From: Saccharibacillus sp. CPCC 101409
GTDB taxonomy: Bacteria > Bacillota > Bacilli > Paenibacillales > Paenibacillaceae
Reading direction: 5' to 3'
Length of the DNA stretch: 64,000 bases
Assembly (NCBI RefSeq): GCF_030518235.1
Contig: NZ_JAULSA010000004.1
Location: 1 to 64,000 of the forward strand
Of this stretch, positions 28,763 to 38,426 are shown piece by piece (position 1 is the first letter of the stretch; each line of letters starts with the position of its first letter). Both the position numbers and the translations under genes were made by a program. Under the pieces are notes generated by a model. It saw only the letters and a list, made by a program, of their open reading frames with translations, did not search any database and was not told the origin of the DNA.

Positions 28763-29760
28763 GTCAAGCGGTCGAGAAGCGCCCGCATATCGTCGGGCAA
28801 AGGATCGTCGACCTCGATCGTCCCGCCGGTAAACGGATGCGCGAAGCTCAGCTTCTCTCCGTGCAGCGCCTGGCGGTTCAGCGGATCGGCCGGGCCGCCG
28901 TAAAGCGTATCGCCGATCAGCGGATAGCCGGCGTGCGACATATGCACGCGGATCTGGTGCGTGCGGCCGGTCTCCAGCACAAGTCTGACCAGGCTTGCGC
29001 GGCCTCCGGCGAGAACTTCGAGCCGCTCGACGCGGGTGACCGCTTCCTGACCGCCGGGGGACACCCGGCGGCGGCTCTTGTGATGGCGGTCGCGCCCGAT
29101 CGGCGCGTCGATCACGCGCAGGGCCGGCGGAACTTTGCCCGCCGCGACCGCGAGGTAAACGCGGCCGATGGCTTTCTCGCGCATCTGCGCGTCCAGCGCC
29201 AGCCGCGAGAACTCGCCTTTGGCGTACAGCACGGGGCCGGACGTGTATTCGTCCAGCCGGTGCACGTGATGCACGGCGCACTGCTCGCCGTGCAGCTGGT
29301 AATGCGCGGCGACGAGGTTCGCCAGCGTAGCGCGCTTCGCGCCGCCGCCATCGGGATGCACCGGCATCCCGGCGGGTTTGCGGACGACTAAGCAGAAGTC
29401 GTCCTCGTACAGGGCTTCGAGCCCGTCTTCGGTCCAGACGGGCTCGAAGCCGAAGGGCTCGTCCGGGCGCAGCCGCAGCTTCGCGCGGCCGCCCCGGACC
29501 TGCACTTCGCCCGCCGCGAGCAGGCGGCGGGCCAATCTTTCCGGCACGCCGAGCGCGGCGGCGGCCAGAGCTTCGGGCCCGGCGGCCGCAGGCGCCGGGC
29601 GGCTTGGCTCGTCCGCGGCTTCGTCCGCGCCCGTCTCTCCCGCCGGGTCCGCGACGCCGCGCCCGTTCGTCCGGTCGGCGGCTTCCGCTCCGCCCGAGCC
29701 GCCGACCGCCGGCAGCGCCGTCTCGATCCACTCGCCCCGCCGCGTCCAGGAACGCGCCAT
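28759..29760 (-). CDS. RluA family pseudouridine synthase
   Basis: A 333-aa enzyme converting uridine to pseudouridine in rRNA or tRNA. The catalytic Asp lies in HRLDEYTSG (motif HRLDxxTSG), with the RKPAGMPVHP and GRTHQIRVH motifs flanking it. The N-terminal third has an S4-like segment (GVPERLARRLLAAGEVQV) interrupted by an Ala/Gly/Glu-rich stretch of about 50 residues. The start is the ATG at 29760, sharing one base with the hemL stop (TGATG). The target nucleotide is unknown. Codon use is GC-richer than the neighbours. Confidence 0.88.
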   Translation of the reverse strand: MARSWTRRGEWIETALPAVGGSGGAEAADRTNGRGVADPAGETGADEAADEPSRPAPAAAGPEALAAAALGVPERLARRLLAAGEVQVRGGRAKLRLRPDEPFGFEPVWTEDGLEALYEDDFCLVVRKPAGMPVHPDGGGAKRATLANLVAAHYQLHGEQCAVHHVHRLDEYTSGPVLYAKGEFSRLALDAQMREKAIGRVYLAVAAGKVPPALRVIDAPIGRDRHHKSRRRVSPGGQEAVTRVERLEVLAGGRASLVRLVLETGRTHQIRVHMSHAGYPLIGDTLYGGPADPLNRQALHGEKLSFAHPFTGGTIEVDDPLPDDMRALLDRLT

Positions 29761-31061
29761 CAGAGCGATTGCAGCGCGCCGCGATGCGCTTCGATCGTGG
29801 CGTCGATATCTTCGTCGCTGTGCACGCCGGAGATGAACATGCCTTCGAACTGCGACGGCGCCACGCTGACGCCGCGGTCGATCATCGCCGCGAAGTAGCG
29901 GCGGAACAATTCCAGGTCGCTTGCTTTGGCGCTGTCGTAATCGACGACCGCGCCTTCCGCGAAGAACGGACACACCATCGAACCGACGCGGTTGATCGTA
30001 ACCGGGATGCCGGCTTCCCGCGCGTTCCGCTCGAATCCCGCCTGCAGGCGCGCGCCTGCCTGCTCCAGCCGCTCGTACACGGCCGGCGTAAGCAGCTTCA
30101 GCGTCGTATAGCCCGCCGCCATCGCCAGCGGATTGCCGCTGAGCGTGCCCGCCTGGTAGATCGGGCCGCTCGGCGCGATCTGCTCCATGATCTCGCGCTT
30201 GCCGCCGTAAGCGCCGACCGGAAGGCCGCCGCCGATCACTTTGCCGAAGCAGGTCAGATCCGGCTTGATCCCGAATCGTCCCTGCGCGCAGCTCATGCTT
30301 ACGCGGAAACCGGTCATCACTTCGTCGAAGATCAGCAGGCTGCCGTGGCGCTCGGTCACTTCGCGCAGCCCTTCGAGGAAGCCTTCGCGCGGAGGCACGA
30401 CGCCCATATTGCCGGCGACCGGCTCGACGATAATGCAGGCGATCTGCTCGCCGAATTTGTCGAACGCCAGCTTGACCGATTCCAGGTCGTTGTAAGGCAC
30501 CGTAATCGTATTGCTCGCCACGGATTCCGGCACGCCGGGGCTGTCCGGCAGGCCGAGCGTAGCGACGCCGGAACCCGCCTTGATCAGCAGGCTGTCGCTG
30601 TGACCGTGGTAGGAGCCTTCGAACTTCAAGATCTTATCGCGCTTTGTCGCGCCGCGCGCCAGCCGGATCGCGCTCAGCGTCGCTTCCGTACCGGAATTGA
30701 CCATGCGCACGATATCGACCGACGGCACGCGCTCGACCACGAGCTTCGCCATTTCGGTTTCCAGCAGCGTCGGCGCGCCGAAGCTGGTGCCTTTGGCCGC
30801 CGTTTCCTGCAGCGCCCGAACCACGTCCGGATGCGCGTGGCCCATAATCAGCGGCCCCCAGGAACCGACGTAATCGATAAACGTATTGCCGTCGATATCG
30901 TAAACGCGCGAACCTTCGCCGCGCTCGATATAAACCGGTGTCAAACCGACGGATTTAAAAGCCCGGACCGGGCTGTTGACGCCGCCGGGAATATACTGCT
31001 TCGCTTCCGCAAAAGCGGCGCTCGACTTGGCGTCGATACGCTTGGATACGGATTCGCTCAT
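29760..31061 (-). CDS. hemL: Glutamate-1-semialdehyde 2,1-aminomutase
   Basis: A 433-aa PLP enzyme making 5-aminolevulinate in the C5 pathway. [27 protein letters not shown] and the Schiff-base lysine in [17 protein letters not shown] are visible. It completes the pair with HemA (glutamyl-tRNA reductase), encoded in the same operon. GGAGA precedes the ATG, 11 bp after hemB. Confidence 0.97.
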   Translation of the reverse strand: MSESVSKRIDAKSSAAFAEAKQYIPGGVNSPVRAFKSVGLTPVYIERGEGSRVYDIDGNTFIDYVGSWGPLIMGHAHPDVVRALQETAAKGTSFGAPTLLETEMAKLVVERVPSVDIVRMVNSGTEATLSAIRLARGATKRDKILKFEGSYHGHSDSLLIKAGSGVATLGLPDSPGVPESVASNTITVPYNDLESVKLAFDKFGEQIACIIVEPVAGNMGVVPPREGFLEGLREVTERHGSLLIFDEVMTGFRVSMSCAQGRFGIKPDLTCFGKVIGGGLPVGAYGGKREIMEQIAPSGPIYQAGTLSGNPLAMAAGYTTLKLLTPAVYERLEQAGARLQAGFERNAREAGIPVTINRVGSMVCPFFAEGAVVDYDSAKASDLELFRRYFAAMIDRGVSVAPSQFEGMFISGVHSDEDIDATIEAHRGALQSL

Positions 31062-31072
31062 GGGATCGTCTC

Positions 31073-32074
31073 CTATTCTTCGCGCAGCCAGCGGGCCGCG
31101 TCTTTGGAATGATACGTGATGATGATATCCGCGCCTGCGCGCTTCAGCCCCGTCAGCAGTTCCAGCACGATCGCTTTTTCGCTGATCCAGCCGTTGGCCG
31201 AAGCCGCTTTGACCATCGAATACTCACCGCTGACGTTGTAAGCCACGAGCGGCAGATCGAATTCGTTTTTGATTGTGCGGATAATATCCATATAAGCCAG
31301 CGCCGGCTTGACCATCAGCATGTCGGCGCCTTCGAGCACGTCGCTTTCCGCTTCGCGGATCGCTTCCAGCGCGTTGGCCGGGTCCATCTGGTACGTTTTG
31401 CGGTCGCCGAACTGCGGCGCCGATTCGGCGGCTTCGCGGAACGGCCCGTAGAACGCCGACGCGTATTTGACCGAGTATGCCATGATCGGAATCTGGTCGT
31501 AACCCGCCCGGTCGAGTCCTTCGCGGATTGCCTGGACGTAACCGTCCATCATATTCGACGGCGCGATAATATCCGCGCCCGCTTCGGCCTGGGCCACCGC
31601 CGTGCGCACGAGCAGCTCCAGCGATTCGTCGTTCAGCACGTCGCCGTGGATATGGCCGTCGCGTTCGAAGGTGTGCACCATGCCGCAGTGGCCGTGGTCC
31701 GTAAATTCGCACAGGCAGGTATCCGCGACCACAAGCAGATCCGGATGCCATTCTTTGATTTTGCGCGTCGCCTGCTGGATAATTCCGTCGTTCGCGTACG
31801 CTTCCGTACCCAGGCTGTCTTTGGTTTCCGGGATGCCGAACAGGATTACCGCTTTGATGCCCAGTTCGGCGATCTCGTCCACTTCGCCGCGCAGCGTATC
31901 GAGCGAGAATTGATACACGCCCGGCATGGAGCCGATTTCGTTCTTGACTCCTTCTCCGTACGTGACGAAGATCGGCATGATAAAATCGTCCGCGCTGATC
32001 GCGGTTTCGCGCACCATGCTGCGCAGCGCCGCCGTGCGGCGCAGGCGACGGTGTCTGACTGTAGGAAATGCCAT
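31073..32074 (-). CDS. hemB: Delta-aminolevulinic acid dehydratase (porphobilinogen synthase)
   Basis: A 333-aa enzyme condensing two aminolevulinates to porphobilinogen. The zinc-binding [12 protein letters not shown] (about residues 120-131), the catalytic lysines in [14 protein letters not shown] and [10 protein letters not shown] are conserved. The start is the ATG at 32074 with AAGGAG upstream. Confidence 0.97.
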   Translation of the reverse strand: MAFPTVRHRRLRRTAALRSMVRETAISADDFIMPIFVTYGEGVKNEIGSMPGVYQFSLDTLRGEVDEIAELGIKAVILFGIPETKDSLGTEAYANDGIIQQATRKIKEWHPDLLVVADTCLCEFTDHGHCGMVHTFERDGHIHGDVLNDESLELLVRTAVAQAEAGADIIAPSNMMDGYVQAIREGLDRAGYDQIPIMAYSVKYASAFYGPFREAAESAPQFGDRKTYQMDPANALEAIREAESDVLEGADMLMVKPALAYMDIIRTIKNEFDLPLVAYNVSGEYSMVKAASANGWISEKAIVLELLTGLKRAGADIIITYHSKDAARWLREE

Positions 32075-32177
32075 GTGAAAAGACTCCTTTTTATATAAAG
32101 TTCGCGATAGTCTTCCAGCGCTGCCGTGCTTGAGCATTCTTGCGCTTAAATTCACCCGCTTTTAAAATGACTTGTCG

Positions 32178-33740
32178 TTAAGAATTGGGGTTATCCCGGT
32201 CCGATGCCGCTTTCCAGTCGCACAGGCAGCGGATCAAGCCTTCGATCGTTGCTTCTTCCGCCAGCAGATCGACGTTCAAACCGGCTTCTTCGGCCGTCTT
32301 CGCCGTCTGCGGGCCGATGCAAGCGATCGACGCCCGGTTCAGCAGCTCTGCGGCGTTTTTTTCGCCCATGCGTTCCAGCACCGCGAGCAGATTGCGGACC
32401 GTCGACGAGCTGGTGAACGTCACGGCGTGAATCTTGTCGTCATGCAGCAGGTCGAGCAGTTCTTCGTCGTCTTCGCCGGTCAGGACCGTCTCGTACGTAT
32501 CGAGCTCGGCGACCTCCAGGCCGCGCTCGCGCAGCGCTTCCGGCAGCCAGGAACGCGCCAGGTCGCCGCGCGGCAGCAGCGCGCGCTGCCCCGGCAGCAG
32601 ATGCTGCCCGTAGGCGGCGATCATCCCTTCGGCGTCGAAGTTCTCCGGCGGCGCTTCGCTGCGGATGCCGCGGAGTTTGAGCGCTTCGATCGTCGCCGGG
32701 CCGACGGCCGCGATACGCGCCCGGTGCAGACTGCGAATATCCAGTCCTTCGCGTTCCAGATGACGGAAGAAATAATCGACGCCGTTGACGCTGGTGAAGA
32801 ACACCCAGTCGTAGCTTTCGATCTTTGCGAACGCCTGCCGGATCGGTTCAAGCTGTTCGTCCTTTTCGGTGATTACTGTCTCGATCACCGGGAACTCGTA
32901 CGGCTCGCCGCCCAGTTCCTCGATCCGGTCGACCAGTTCGCTGGCCTGGCTGCGCGAGCGCGTCACCAGGATGCGGCGCCCGAACAGCGGCATCTGTTCC
33001 GCCCAGTGCAGTCTCTCTCGCTGGCCGACCACGTCGCCGACCACGATCACCGCCGGCGGTTTGAAATCTCTCGCCGCCACGGTTTCCGCGATATCCGCCA
33101 GCGTGCCGGTCAGGGTCTCCTGCTCGGCGCGCGTGCCCCAGCGGATCAGGGCGACCGGCGTGGATGCCGGACGTCCGTGCTTGAGCAGCTGCGCGGTGAT
33201 ATGCCCGATCTGGGCGACGCCCATCATAAAGACCAGCGTGCCCGTCGCGTTCGTTACTTTGTCCCACTTGATCATCTTGTCCAGCTTCTCGGGATTCTCG
33301 TGTCCGGTAATCACCGAGAACGAAGACGCCAGATTGCGGTGCGTCACCGGAATCCCCGCATAAGCCGGAACGGCGATGGACGACGTAATGCCGGGCACGA
33401 TCTCGTATTCGATCCCGTTCCGGCGCAGTTCTTCCGCTTCTTCGCCGACCCGGCCGAATACGGTCGGATCGCCGCCTTTGAGCCGGACGACGATATGCCC
33501 TTCCAGCGCCAGCTCGACCAGCAGCTTGTTGATATCTTCCTGCTTCATCGTATGGCGCTCGGTGCGCTTGCCGACGTAAATCTTGCGCGCGCCCGGCTTC
33601 ATCTGCCGCAGCAGCCGCGGGCTCGCCAGCCGGTCGTACACGACGACGTCGGCTTTCTTGATGCATTCCAGTCCTTTAATTGTAATCAGTTTCGCGTCGC
33701 CGGGACCGGCTCCGACCAGATACACTTTTCCTTTTGTCAT
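32178..33740 (-). CDS. cobA-hemD: Bifunctional uroporphyrinogen-III C-methyltransferase / uroporphyrinogen-III synthase
   Basis: A 520-aa fusion. Residues 1-245 are the SAM-dependent CobA/SUMT domain (VYLVGAGPGDAKLIT, VVRLKGGDPTVFGR, GIPVTHR), which makes precorrin-2. Residues about 255-515 are HemD (RRILVTRSRSQASEL to PQTAKTAEEAG), which cyclises hydroxymethylbilane. The enzyme therefore both forms uroporphyrinogen III and diverts it to sirohaem. The ATG is 4 bp after the hemC stop. Such fusions are seen in Paenibacillus and some other Firmicutes and differ from the separate genes of B. subtilis. Confidence 0.95.
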   Translation of the reverse strand: MTKGKVYLVGAGPGDAKLITIKGLECIKKADVVVYDRLASPRLLRQMKPGARKIYVGKRTERHTMKQEDINKLLVELALEGHIVVRLKGGDPTVFGRVGEEAEELRRNGIEYEIVPGITSSIAVPAYAGIPVTHRNLASSFSVITGHENPEKLDKMIKWDKVTNATGTLVFMMGVAQIGHITAQLLKHGRPASTPVALIRWGTRAEQETLTGTLADIAETVAARDFKPPAVIVVGDVVGQRERLHWAEQMPLFGRRILVTRSRSQASELVDRIEELGGEPYEFPVIETVITEKDEQLEPIRQAFAKIESYDWVFFTSVNGVDYFFRHLEREGLDIRSLHRARIAAVGPATIEALKLRGIRSEAPPENFDAEGMIAAYGQHLLPGQRALLPRGDLARSWLPEALRERGLEVAELDTYETVLTGEDDEELLDLLHDDKIHAVTFTSSSTVRNLLAVLERMGEKNAAELLNRASIACIGPQTAKTAEEAGLNVDLLAEEATIEGLIRCLCDWKAASDRDNPNS

Positions 33741-33744
33741 ACGC

Positions 33745-34677
33745 TCAGCTCCTTGCCTGTTCCAGAATGCGGTCCGCGCCCTTGTCCGAAAGCATAGCCG
33801 CCACCCGGCGTCCAAGCTCTTCCGGATCGCCGCCGGACGCCGATTCTTTCAGCAGCACGCTGCCGTCCGGCATGCCGACAAGCCCGGTCAGCGTGAGCGT
33901 TTCCCGGTCTTCGCCCAGTACGGCATAAGCGCCGATCGGCACCTGGCAGCCGCCGTTGAGCGAGCCCAGCAGCGATCGCTCCGCCGCGACGGTGCGCGCC
34001 GTGTCCGCGTCTTGATAGCGGCCGAGCAGCTCCAGCAGTTCGGCGTCGCTTGCCCGGCATTCGATGCCGAGCGCGCCCTGTCCGACGGCCGGCAGACACA
34101 CCTCGACCGGAATATACGAAGTAATCCGGTCTTCCCAGCCCATCCGCTTCAGTCCGGCCGCGGCCAGCAGAATCGCGTCGAAACCTTCCGTTTCCAGCTT
34201 GCGAATGCGCGAATCGATATTGCCGCGAATCCATTCCACGTTCAGGTCCGGCCGGTACGCCAGCAGCTGGCTGGAACGGCGCAGGCTGCTCGTGCCGACT
34301 TTGGCTCCCTGCGGAAGATTGTCCAGATCGGCCCCTTCGCGGGAAATCAGGCAGTCGCGCGCGTCCTGGCGCAGCGGCACCGCGCCGTTGACCAGACCTT
34401 CCGGAAGCACCGACGGCATATCTTTCATGCTGTGCACGGCCATATCGATCTCGCCGCTCAGCAGCGCCTGTTCGATTTCTTTGACGAACAATCCTTTGCC
34501 GCCCACTTTGGACAGGGTGACATCGAGAATCCGGTCGCCTTTGGTCACGATTTTCTTCACTTCGAAACAAAGAGGCAGATTCATTTCTTCCGCCAGTTTC
34601 TCCAGCGCTTCGATCACCTGGTTCGTCTGCGTCAAAGCCAGTGCGCTCTGCCGCGATCCTACTACGATTGTACGCAT
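33745..34677 (-). CDS. hemC: Hydroxymethylbilane synthase (porphobilinogen deaminase)
   Basis: A 310-aa enzyme polymerising four porphobilinogens. It has the [14 protein letters not shown]-terminus, substrate-binding [11 protein letters not shown], and the dipyrromethane-cofactor cysteine in [13 protein letters not shown]. The start is the ATG at 34677 (MRTIVVGSR), 5 bp after the precorrin-2 dehydrogenase stop. Confidence 0.97.
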   Translation of the reverse strand: MRTIVVGSRQSALALTQTNQVIEALEKLAEEMNLPLCFEVKKIVTKGDRILDVTLSKVGGKGLFVKEIEQALLSGEIDMAVHSMKDMPSVLPEGLVNGAVPLRQDARDCLISREGADLDNLPQGAKVGTSSLRRSSQLLAYRPDLNVEWIRGNIDSRIRKLETEGFDAILLAAAGLKRMGWEDRITSYIPVEVCLPAVGQGALGIECRASDAELLELLGRYQDADTARTVAAERSLLGSLNGGCQVPIGAYAVLGEDRETLTLTGLVGMPDGSVLLKESASGGDPEELGRRVAAMLSDKGADRILEQARS

Positions 34678-34682
34678 TCTCT

Positions 34683-35330
34683 CTATTCCTCCCGCTCTCT
34701 TTCGATCCATGCCGCCGCTTCCGCATCGCTCCACGGCACGAATTTATCTTGTTTGATCTGGTCCAGTATATCGGTTTCCGCCAGCTTGCGCAGCAAACGA
34801 TGCCGCACTTCCGGTTCGTTTACCGCTTCCCTGACTTTGCGGCGCATAACATAAAGAAACTCGGCGTACGTTTCGTATTCATCGCCGAAACGTTCGTCGA
34901 GTTCCCGAATCAGCGCCGACGCCGCGGCCGGACCGGCTCCCGATGTCGAGACCGACACGACGAGCCTGCCCCGGCGCAGCACGCCCGGATGGATGAAGCT
35001 GCCTTCTTCCGCCCGGCTCGAAGAGTTGACCCATATGCCGGACGCGCGCGCCGCGGCGGCGATCCGGGCGTTCAATGCCTCGTCGCCGCTCGATGCGTAT
35101 ACCAGTTTATAACCGTTTACGTCTTCTTCGAACGCTTCTCGCCCGATCCAGCGCAGCATGCCCCGGCTTTCCAGGCGGTGCACCGCTTCACCGGCTTCGG
35201 GACTGATGACGGTGATATCCGCTCCGGCATCCGCCAACTGCTGCGCTTTGCGCCCGGCTATGTTGCCGCCCCCGACAACCAGGCAGCGCATTCCGCCCAT
35301 ATCCAGCATAATCGGCATGTAATAGGTCAT
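34683..35330 (-). CDS. Precorrin-2 dehydrogenase / sirohydrochlorin ferrochelatase
   Basis: A 215-aa protein of the CysG N-terminal/Met8/YlnF family. NAD-binding [17 protein letters not shown] is at residues 16-32 and [21 protein letters not shown], characteristic of the family, near 125-145. It oxidises precorrin-2 to sirohydrochlorin and may insert iron to give sirohaem. Its place between hemX and hemC couples haem and sirohaem synthesis. Confidence 0.93.
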   Translation of the reverse strand: MTYYMPIMLDMGGMRCLVVGGGNIAGRKAQQLADAGADITVISPEAGEAVHRLESRGMLRWIGREAFEEDVNGYKLVYASSGDEALNARIAAAARASGIWVNSSSRAEEGSFIHPGVLRRGRLVVSVSTSGAGPAAASALIRELDERFGDEYETYAEFLYVMRRKVREAVNEPEVRHRLLRKLAETDILDQIKQDKFVPWSDAEAAAWIEREREE

Positions 35331-35339
35331 ATCGCCGCT

Positions 35340-36167
35340 TCAGCCTCCGTTCCACTTGTGATATTCGGAAAAGGCGTTGGTCAGCAGATTCAAAATGACG
35401 AGCGCATAGCCGACAAGCGTCCATTTGGCAATCGAAAAGCCCGAATACTTTCGCGTCCGCTTCAAAATAAAATACAAAGCGTACACGGCGAGCGCCGCGA
35501 ACGTCGTAATTCCTTTGACGTCCAGCAGCATTTCCCAGCGCTTCTGCGCCACGATCAGCAGGAACGCGACCAGCAGCGAGACGATCAGCAGCGGCGTGCC
35601 GGTCAGTACGGCCACATGCGCGTAACGTTCCGTTTGCTCCAGACTGGGCAGGCGCCGGACGGTATCGTTCCATCTTTTCTTTTTGAGCATCGCATACAGC
35701 ACCAGGTACAACACGCCGAAAACGGCGGCGATCGTGAGCGCGACCAGACTGAGGTTCGCCAGCACGATATGCAGGATCAGCAGCAGCCGCTGCGTGTATC
35801 CGATATGTTCCGCATGCTCGCCGACCGGGAACCAGAACTCGTTCAGCACGCTGGCCGTAAATCCGATAATGCCGAGCAGCAGCGCGACGAATTCGGTCCG
35901 TTTGCTCAGCGCGACGCCCAGGCCCGTTACGGTCAGTACGAACACGAACAGAAACAGGAAATCGTATACCGAGAACAGCGGCACGCGCCCTTCCAACGCA
36001 ATGCGCACCACGATTACGCAGAACTGAAGCAGCGCCGTGACGCCAAGAAGCCCTGTTCCGATCCGCCGGGATCTCGCGCTGCGGCTTACGCAATCGGAGA
36101 AATAGAACAGAAGGCTCAGGGCATAAATATAAATCATCAGCTCGATCAAACTCGCAAGCAGCAGCAT
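35340..36167 (-). CDS. hemX: HemX-like membrane protein (CcsA/cytochrome c assembly family)
   Basis: A 275-aa integral membrane protein with eight predicted helices. It contains the family core with VPLFSVYDFLFLF and the histidines in ILHIVLANLSLVAL. In B. subtilis HemX lowers the cellular level of HemA, and the gene follows hemA there as it does here. I favour the ATG at 36167 with GGCGGGTGA upstream; a GTG three codons earlier is the alternative. Confidence 0.9.
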   Translation of the reverse strand: MLLLASLIELMIYIYALSLLFYFSDCVSRSARSRRIGTGLLGVTALLQFCVIVVRIALEGRVPLFSVYDFLFLFVFVLTVTGLGVALSKRTEFVALLLGIIGFTASVLNEFWFPVGEHAEHIGYTQRLLLILHIVLANLSLVALTIAAVFGVLYLVLYAMLKKKRWNDTVRRLPSLEQTERYAHVAVLTGTPLLIVSLLVAFLLIVAQKRWEMLLDVKGITTFAALAVYALYFILKRTRKYSGFSIAKWTLVGYALVILNLLTNAFSEYHKWNGG

Positions 36168-36180
36168 GCCGTTCACCCGC

Positions 36181-37536
36181 CTATAGAACCGCCGGACGCA
36201 GGGTAAAAGCAGGACTGTCCGCGGTCGATTTTACAGCTTCTTTGGTTTCGGCCGCAGCGGCCTGCTCCAATCTCGATTCGAGCGCAAAAATCTGGGTGAA
36301 CATCTCGACGGCTTCGGCGCCGTTTTTCTCCGCCGCCATTTCTTTGACCCGGTCGATCGGATCGTGCATCATCTGGTTGGCGACGCTTTTCATCAGCCGG
36401 CTGATGACTTTTCGCTGGCGCTCGTCCAGTTCCGGCAGCTTGTTGAACAAGCTCTCGATTGTTTCCTGGTGAATATCCGACGCTTTTTCTTGCAGAGCCC
36501 GGATAACGGGACGCACCCCCAGCGTTTTGAGCCAGCCGTAGAAGTTGTCCGATTCCTGGGCGATCATCCGCTCGATCTTGACCGCTTCGGCCCGGCGGAG
36601 TTCCATATTGCTCTCCACAATGCCTTCCAGATCGTCGATATCGTACAGGAACACGCCCGGCAGCTCGGCGATCGTCGGATCGATGTCGCGCGGCACGGCA
36701 ATATCGATCATGAATAGCGGACGCGAACGGCGCGCCGACGCCAGCAGCTTGACCTGCTCGCGCGTCAGTACGTATTCGGTCGCTCCGGTGGAGCTGATCA
36801 CGATATCCACTTCGCCGAGCATGCCGACGCCTTCTTCCAGCGTACAGAATACGCCGTTGAATTTGCCCGCCAGCTCGCGCGCTTTCTCCACGGTGCGGTT
36901 GGCGACGATCACCTGGGCCGCTCCGCTGGCGTAGAGATGCTTTACCGTCAATTCGCTCATCTTGCCCGCGCCGAGGATCAGTACTTTTTTGTCCGTAAAC
37001 ATGCCGAAGATGCGCTTGCCCAGTTCGATCGCCGCATAGCTGACCGATACCGCGTTCTCGCCGATCGACGTTTCCGAATGGGCGCGCTTGCCCAGCGTGA
37101 CGGCCTGCTTGAACAGCATATTGAACCAGGTGCCGGTCGCTTTTTCTTTCTGCGCGGTCAGAAACGCCTGCTTCACCTGGCCGAGAATTTGCGTTTCGCC
37201 GAGCACCATCGAATCCAGTCCGCAAACGACTTTCATCAGATGCTCGACGGCGCGTTCGTCTTCGTAAATATAGAGATGCTGCGTAAACTCGGTTTTCGGG
37301 ATACCGAACCACTGCTCCATAAAGTTGCGGATATAAAAAGCGCACATATGCAGCCGGTCCACCACGACGTAAAGCTCGGTCCGGTTGCAGGTGCCCACGA
37401 TAACGCCCTCGAGCACGCTCTTCGTGTCCTGAAGCCGCTGCAGCGCTTCCGGGAGCTCTTCTTCCGCTATGGTAAACCGTTCTCTGATGTCGACTGGAGC
37501 CGTCCGGTAATTCAACCCGACTACCATGATGTGCAT
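36181..37536 (-). CDS. hemA: Glutamyl-tRNA reductase
   Basis: A 451-aa NADPH-dependent enzyme reducing Glu-tRNA to glutamate-1-semialdehyde, first step of the C5 haem pathway. The nucleophilic Cys is in VGTCNRTELY (about residue 50), the NADPH-binding LILGAGKMSELTVKHL at about 180-195, and the C-terminal dimerisation helices are present. First gene of the haem operon; the ATG follows GGCGGTGA. Confidence 0.97.
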   Translation of the reverse strand: MHIMVVGLNYRTAPVDIRERFTIAEEELPEALQRLQDTKSVLEGVIVGTCNRTELYVVVDRLHMCAFYIRNFMEQWFGIPKTEFTQHLYIYEDERAVEHLMKVVCGLDSMVLGETQILGQVKQAFLTAQKEKATGTWFNMLFKQAVTLGKRAHSETSIGENAVSVSYAAIELGKRIFGMFTDKKVLILGAGKMSELTVKHLYASGAAQVIVANRTVEKARELAGKFNGVFCTLEEGVGMLGEVDIVISSTGATEYVLTREQVKLLASARRSRPLFMIDIAVPRDIDPTIAELPGVFLYDIDDLEGIVESNMELRRAEAVKIERMIAQESDNFYGWLKTLGVRPVIRALQEKASDIHQETIESLFNKLPELDERQRKVISRLMKSVANQMMHDPIDRVKEMAAEKNGAEAVEMFTQIFALESRLEQAAAAETKEAVKSTADSPAFTLRPAVL

Positions 37537-37596
37537 AACAAGTTCACCGCCTGATCTGGGATTTCTACTGGGATTCGATCACTACAAACTATATAA

Positions 37597-37605
37597 ATTA
37601 TATCA
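37597..37605 (-). promoter_or_regulatory. Extended -10 promoter of the haem operon
   Basis: The minus strand reads TGATATAAT, a TGn-extended perfect -10, about 65 bp before hemA. No -35 box at normal spacing was found. Confidence 0.6.
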
Positions 37606-37675
37606 CACCCCACCCCGCGATTTTGTGAAATTAAATGAAATGTTTATGAATGTTCAATTTATTTTTACTTATTGT

Positions 37676-38263
37676 TTACGCTTCCAATCTAAATAACTTT
37701 TCGGCTTCGGTCCGCAGCAGCGCATCGAGCCTGCGCACTTCTTCGGCTTCTCCGGCGCCGCGGCGGCGGTCGAGCAGCAGATCGACCCGGCGCCGCACGC
37801 GTTCGATTTCCGTTTCCACATCGGTCGATTTGAATCGATATTCCAGTTCGGGCAGCCGATCCCTATGCTCGAATACAAGGCGGCTCGCGCCCTGCGTCAG
37901 TTCGATAATCCGGCGTACGGAACCTTCGGTATAGAAGTCGAGCATGACGAATCCCGGATAGATGCGTCTGACCATCCCGTTGCCTTTGAACGAAACGAAC
38001 AGCTTCCGCACGAGATGGGTCAGGCGCGGACTGCTGATCCGGCAGGAGATTTCGCAGATATACAGGGTTCTTCGGTGTTCGAGCGACAGCATGACCAAAT
38101 CTCCGTCCTCGTCTTCCAGCAGGATTTCCCGGTTTCCGCTATCGAGCATCCGAACGCTATGCCGGATATGCGTATCCCGGACTTGCAGCATAAACGTCGA
38201 CATCTGGCTTTCCGGCAGCATTAAACGGGCCTTGACGAATTCCGTGGCTAATCGCTGCGCCAT
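37676..38263 (-). CDS. Uncharacterised 195-aa protein between engB and hemA
   Basis: I do not recognise the family. The protein is soluble, with no signal peptide or membrane helix. About residues 1-130 are beta-rich in appearance (LQVRDTHIRHSVRMLDSG, LVRKLFVSFKGNGMVRRIYPGFVMLDFY). The last 60 residues are a charged helix with heptad-like spacing. Position equals that of ysxD in B. subtilis, but I cannot claim homology. GAGGAG precedes the ATG and a TATAAT lies at 38302-38307, so it is transcribed on its own or with hemA. Confidence 0.75.
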   Translation of the reverse strand: MAQRLATEFVKARLMLPESQMSTFMLQVRDTHIRHSVRMLDSGNREILLEDEDGDLVMLSLEHRRTLYICEISCRISSPRLTHLVRKLFVSFKGNGMVRRIYPGFVMLDFYTEGSVRRIIELTQGASRLVFEHRDRLPELEYRFKSTDVETEIERVRRRVDLLLDRRRGAGEAEEVRRLDALLRTEAEKLFRLEA

Positions 38264-38301
38264 GACGGATCTCCTCGATTCCTAAAAGTGGATACACCTT
38301 T

Positions 38302-38307
38302 ATTATA
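38302..38307 (-). promoter_or_regulatory. -10 box before the uncharacterised 195-aa protein
   Basis: Perfect TATAAT on the minus strand about 40 bp before the start codon, just past the engB terminator. No convincing -35 box. Confidence 0.4.
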
Positions 38308-38319
38308 CCCAAATTATGC

Positions 38320-38348
38320 AAAAAGGCCGCTTCGTTTCCGAAGCCGCC
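38320..38348 (-). terminator. Terminator after engB
   Basis: Stem built on GCTTCG / CGAAGC with a GAAA tetraloop, extended by three more pairs after one mismatch, followed by TTTTT on the minus strand. It ends the lon-engB transcript. Confidence 0.75.
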
Positions 38349-38426
38349 TCTGCCGTATATCGGCGTAAATTCCGCCGTCAAAACGGTTTGTGTATGCGAT
38401 TTGTTTGTCCGTGCTCGGCACTGCGC

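Noticed and set aside
29761-29973. N-terminal extension of the RluA-family protein into hemL
   Set aside because: The extension is Arg-rich and fully overlaps the hemL C-terminus; the ATG at 29760 gives the normal protein with 1-bp overlap.
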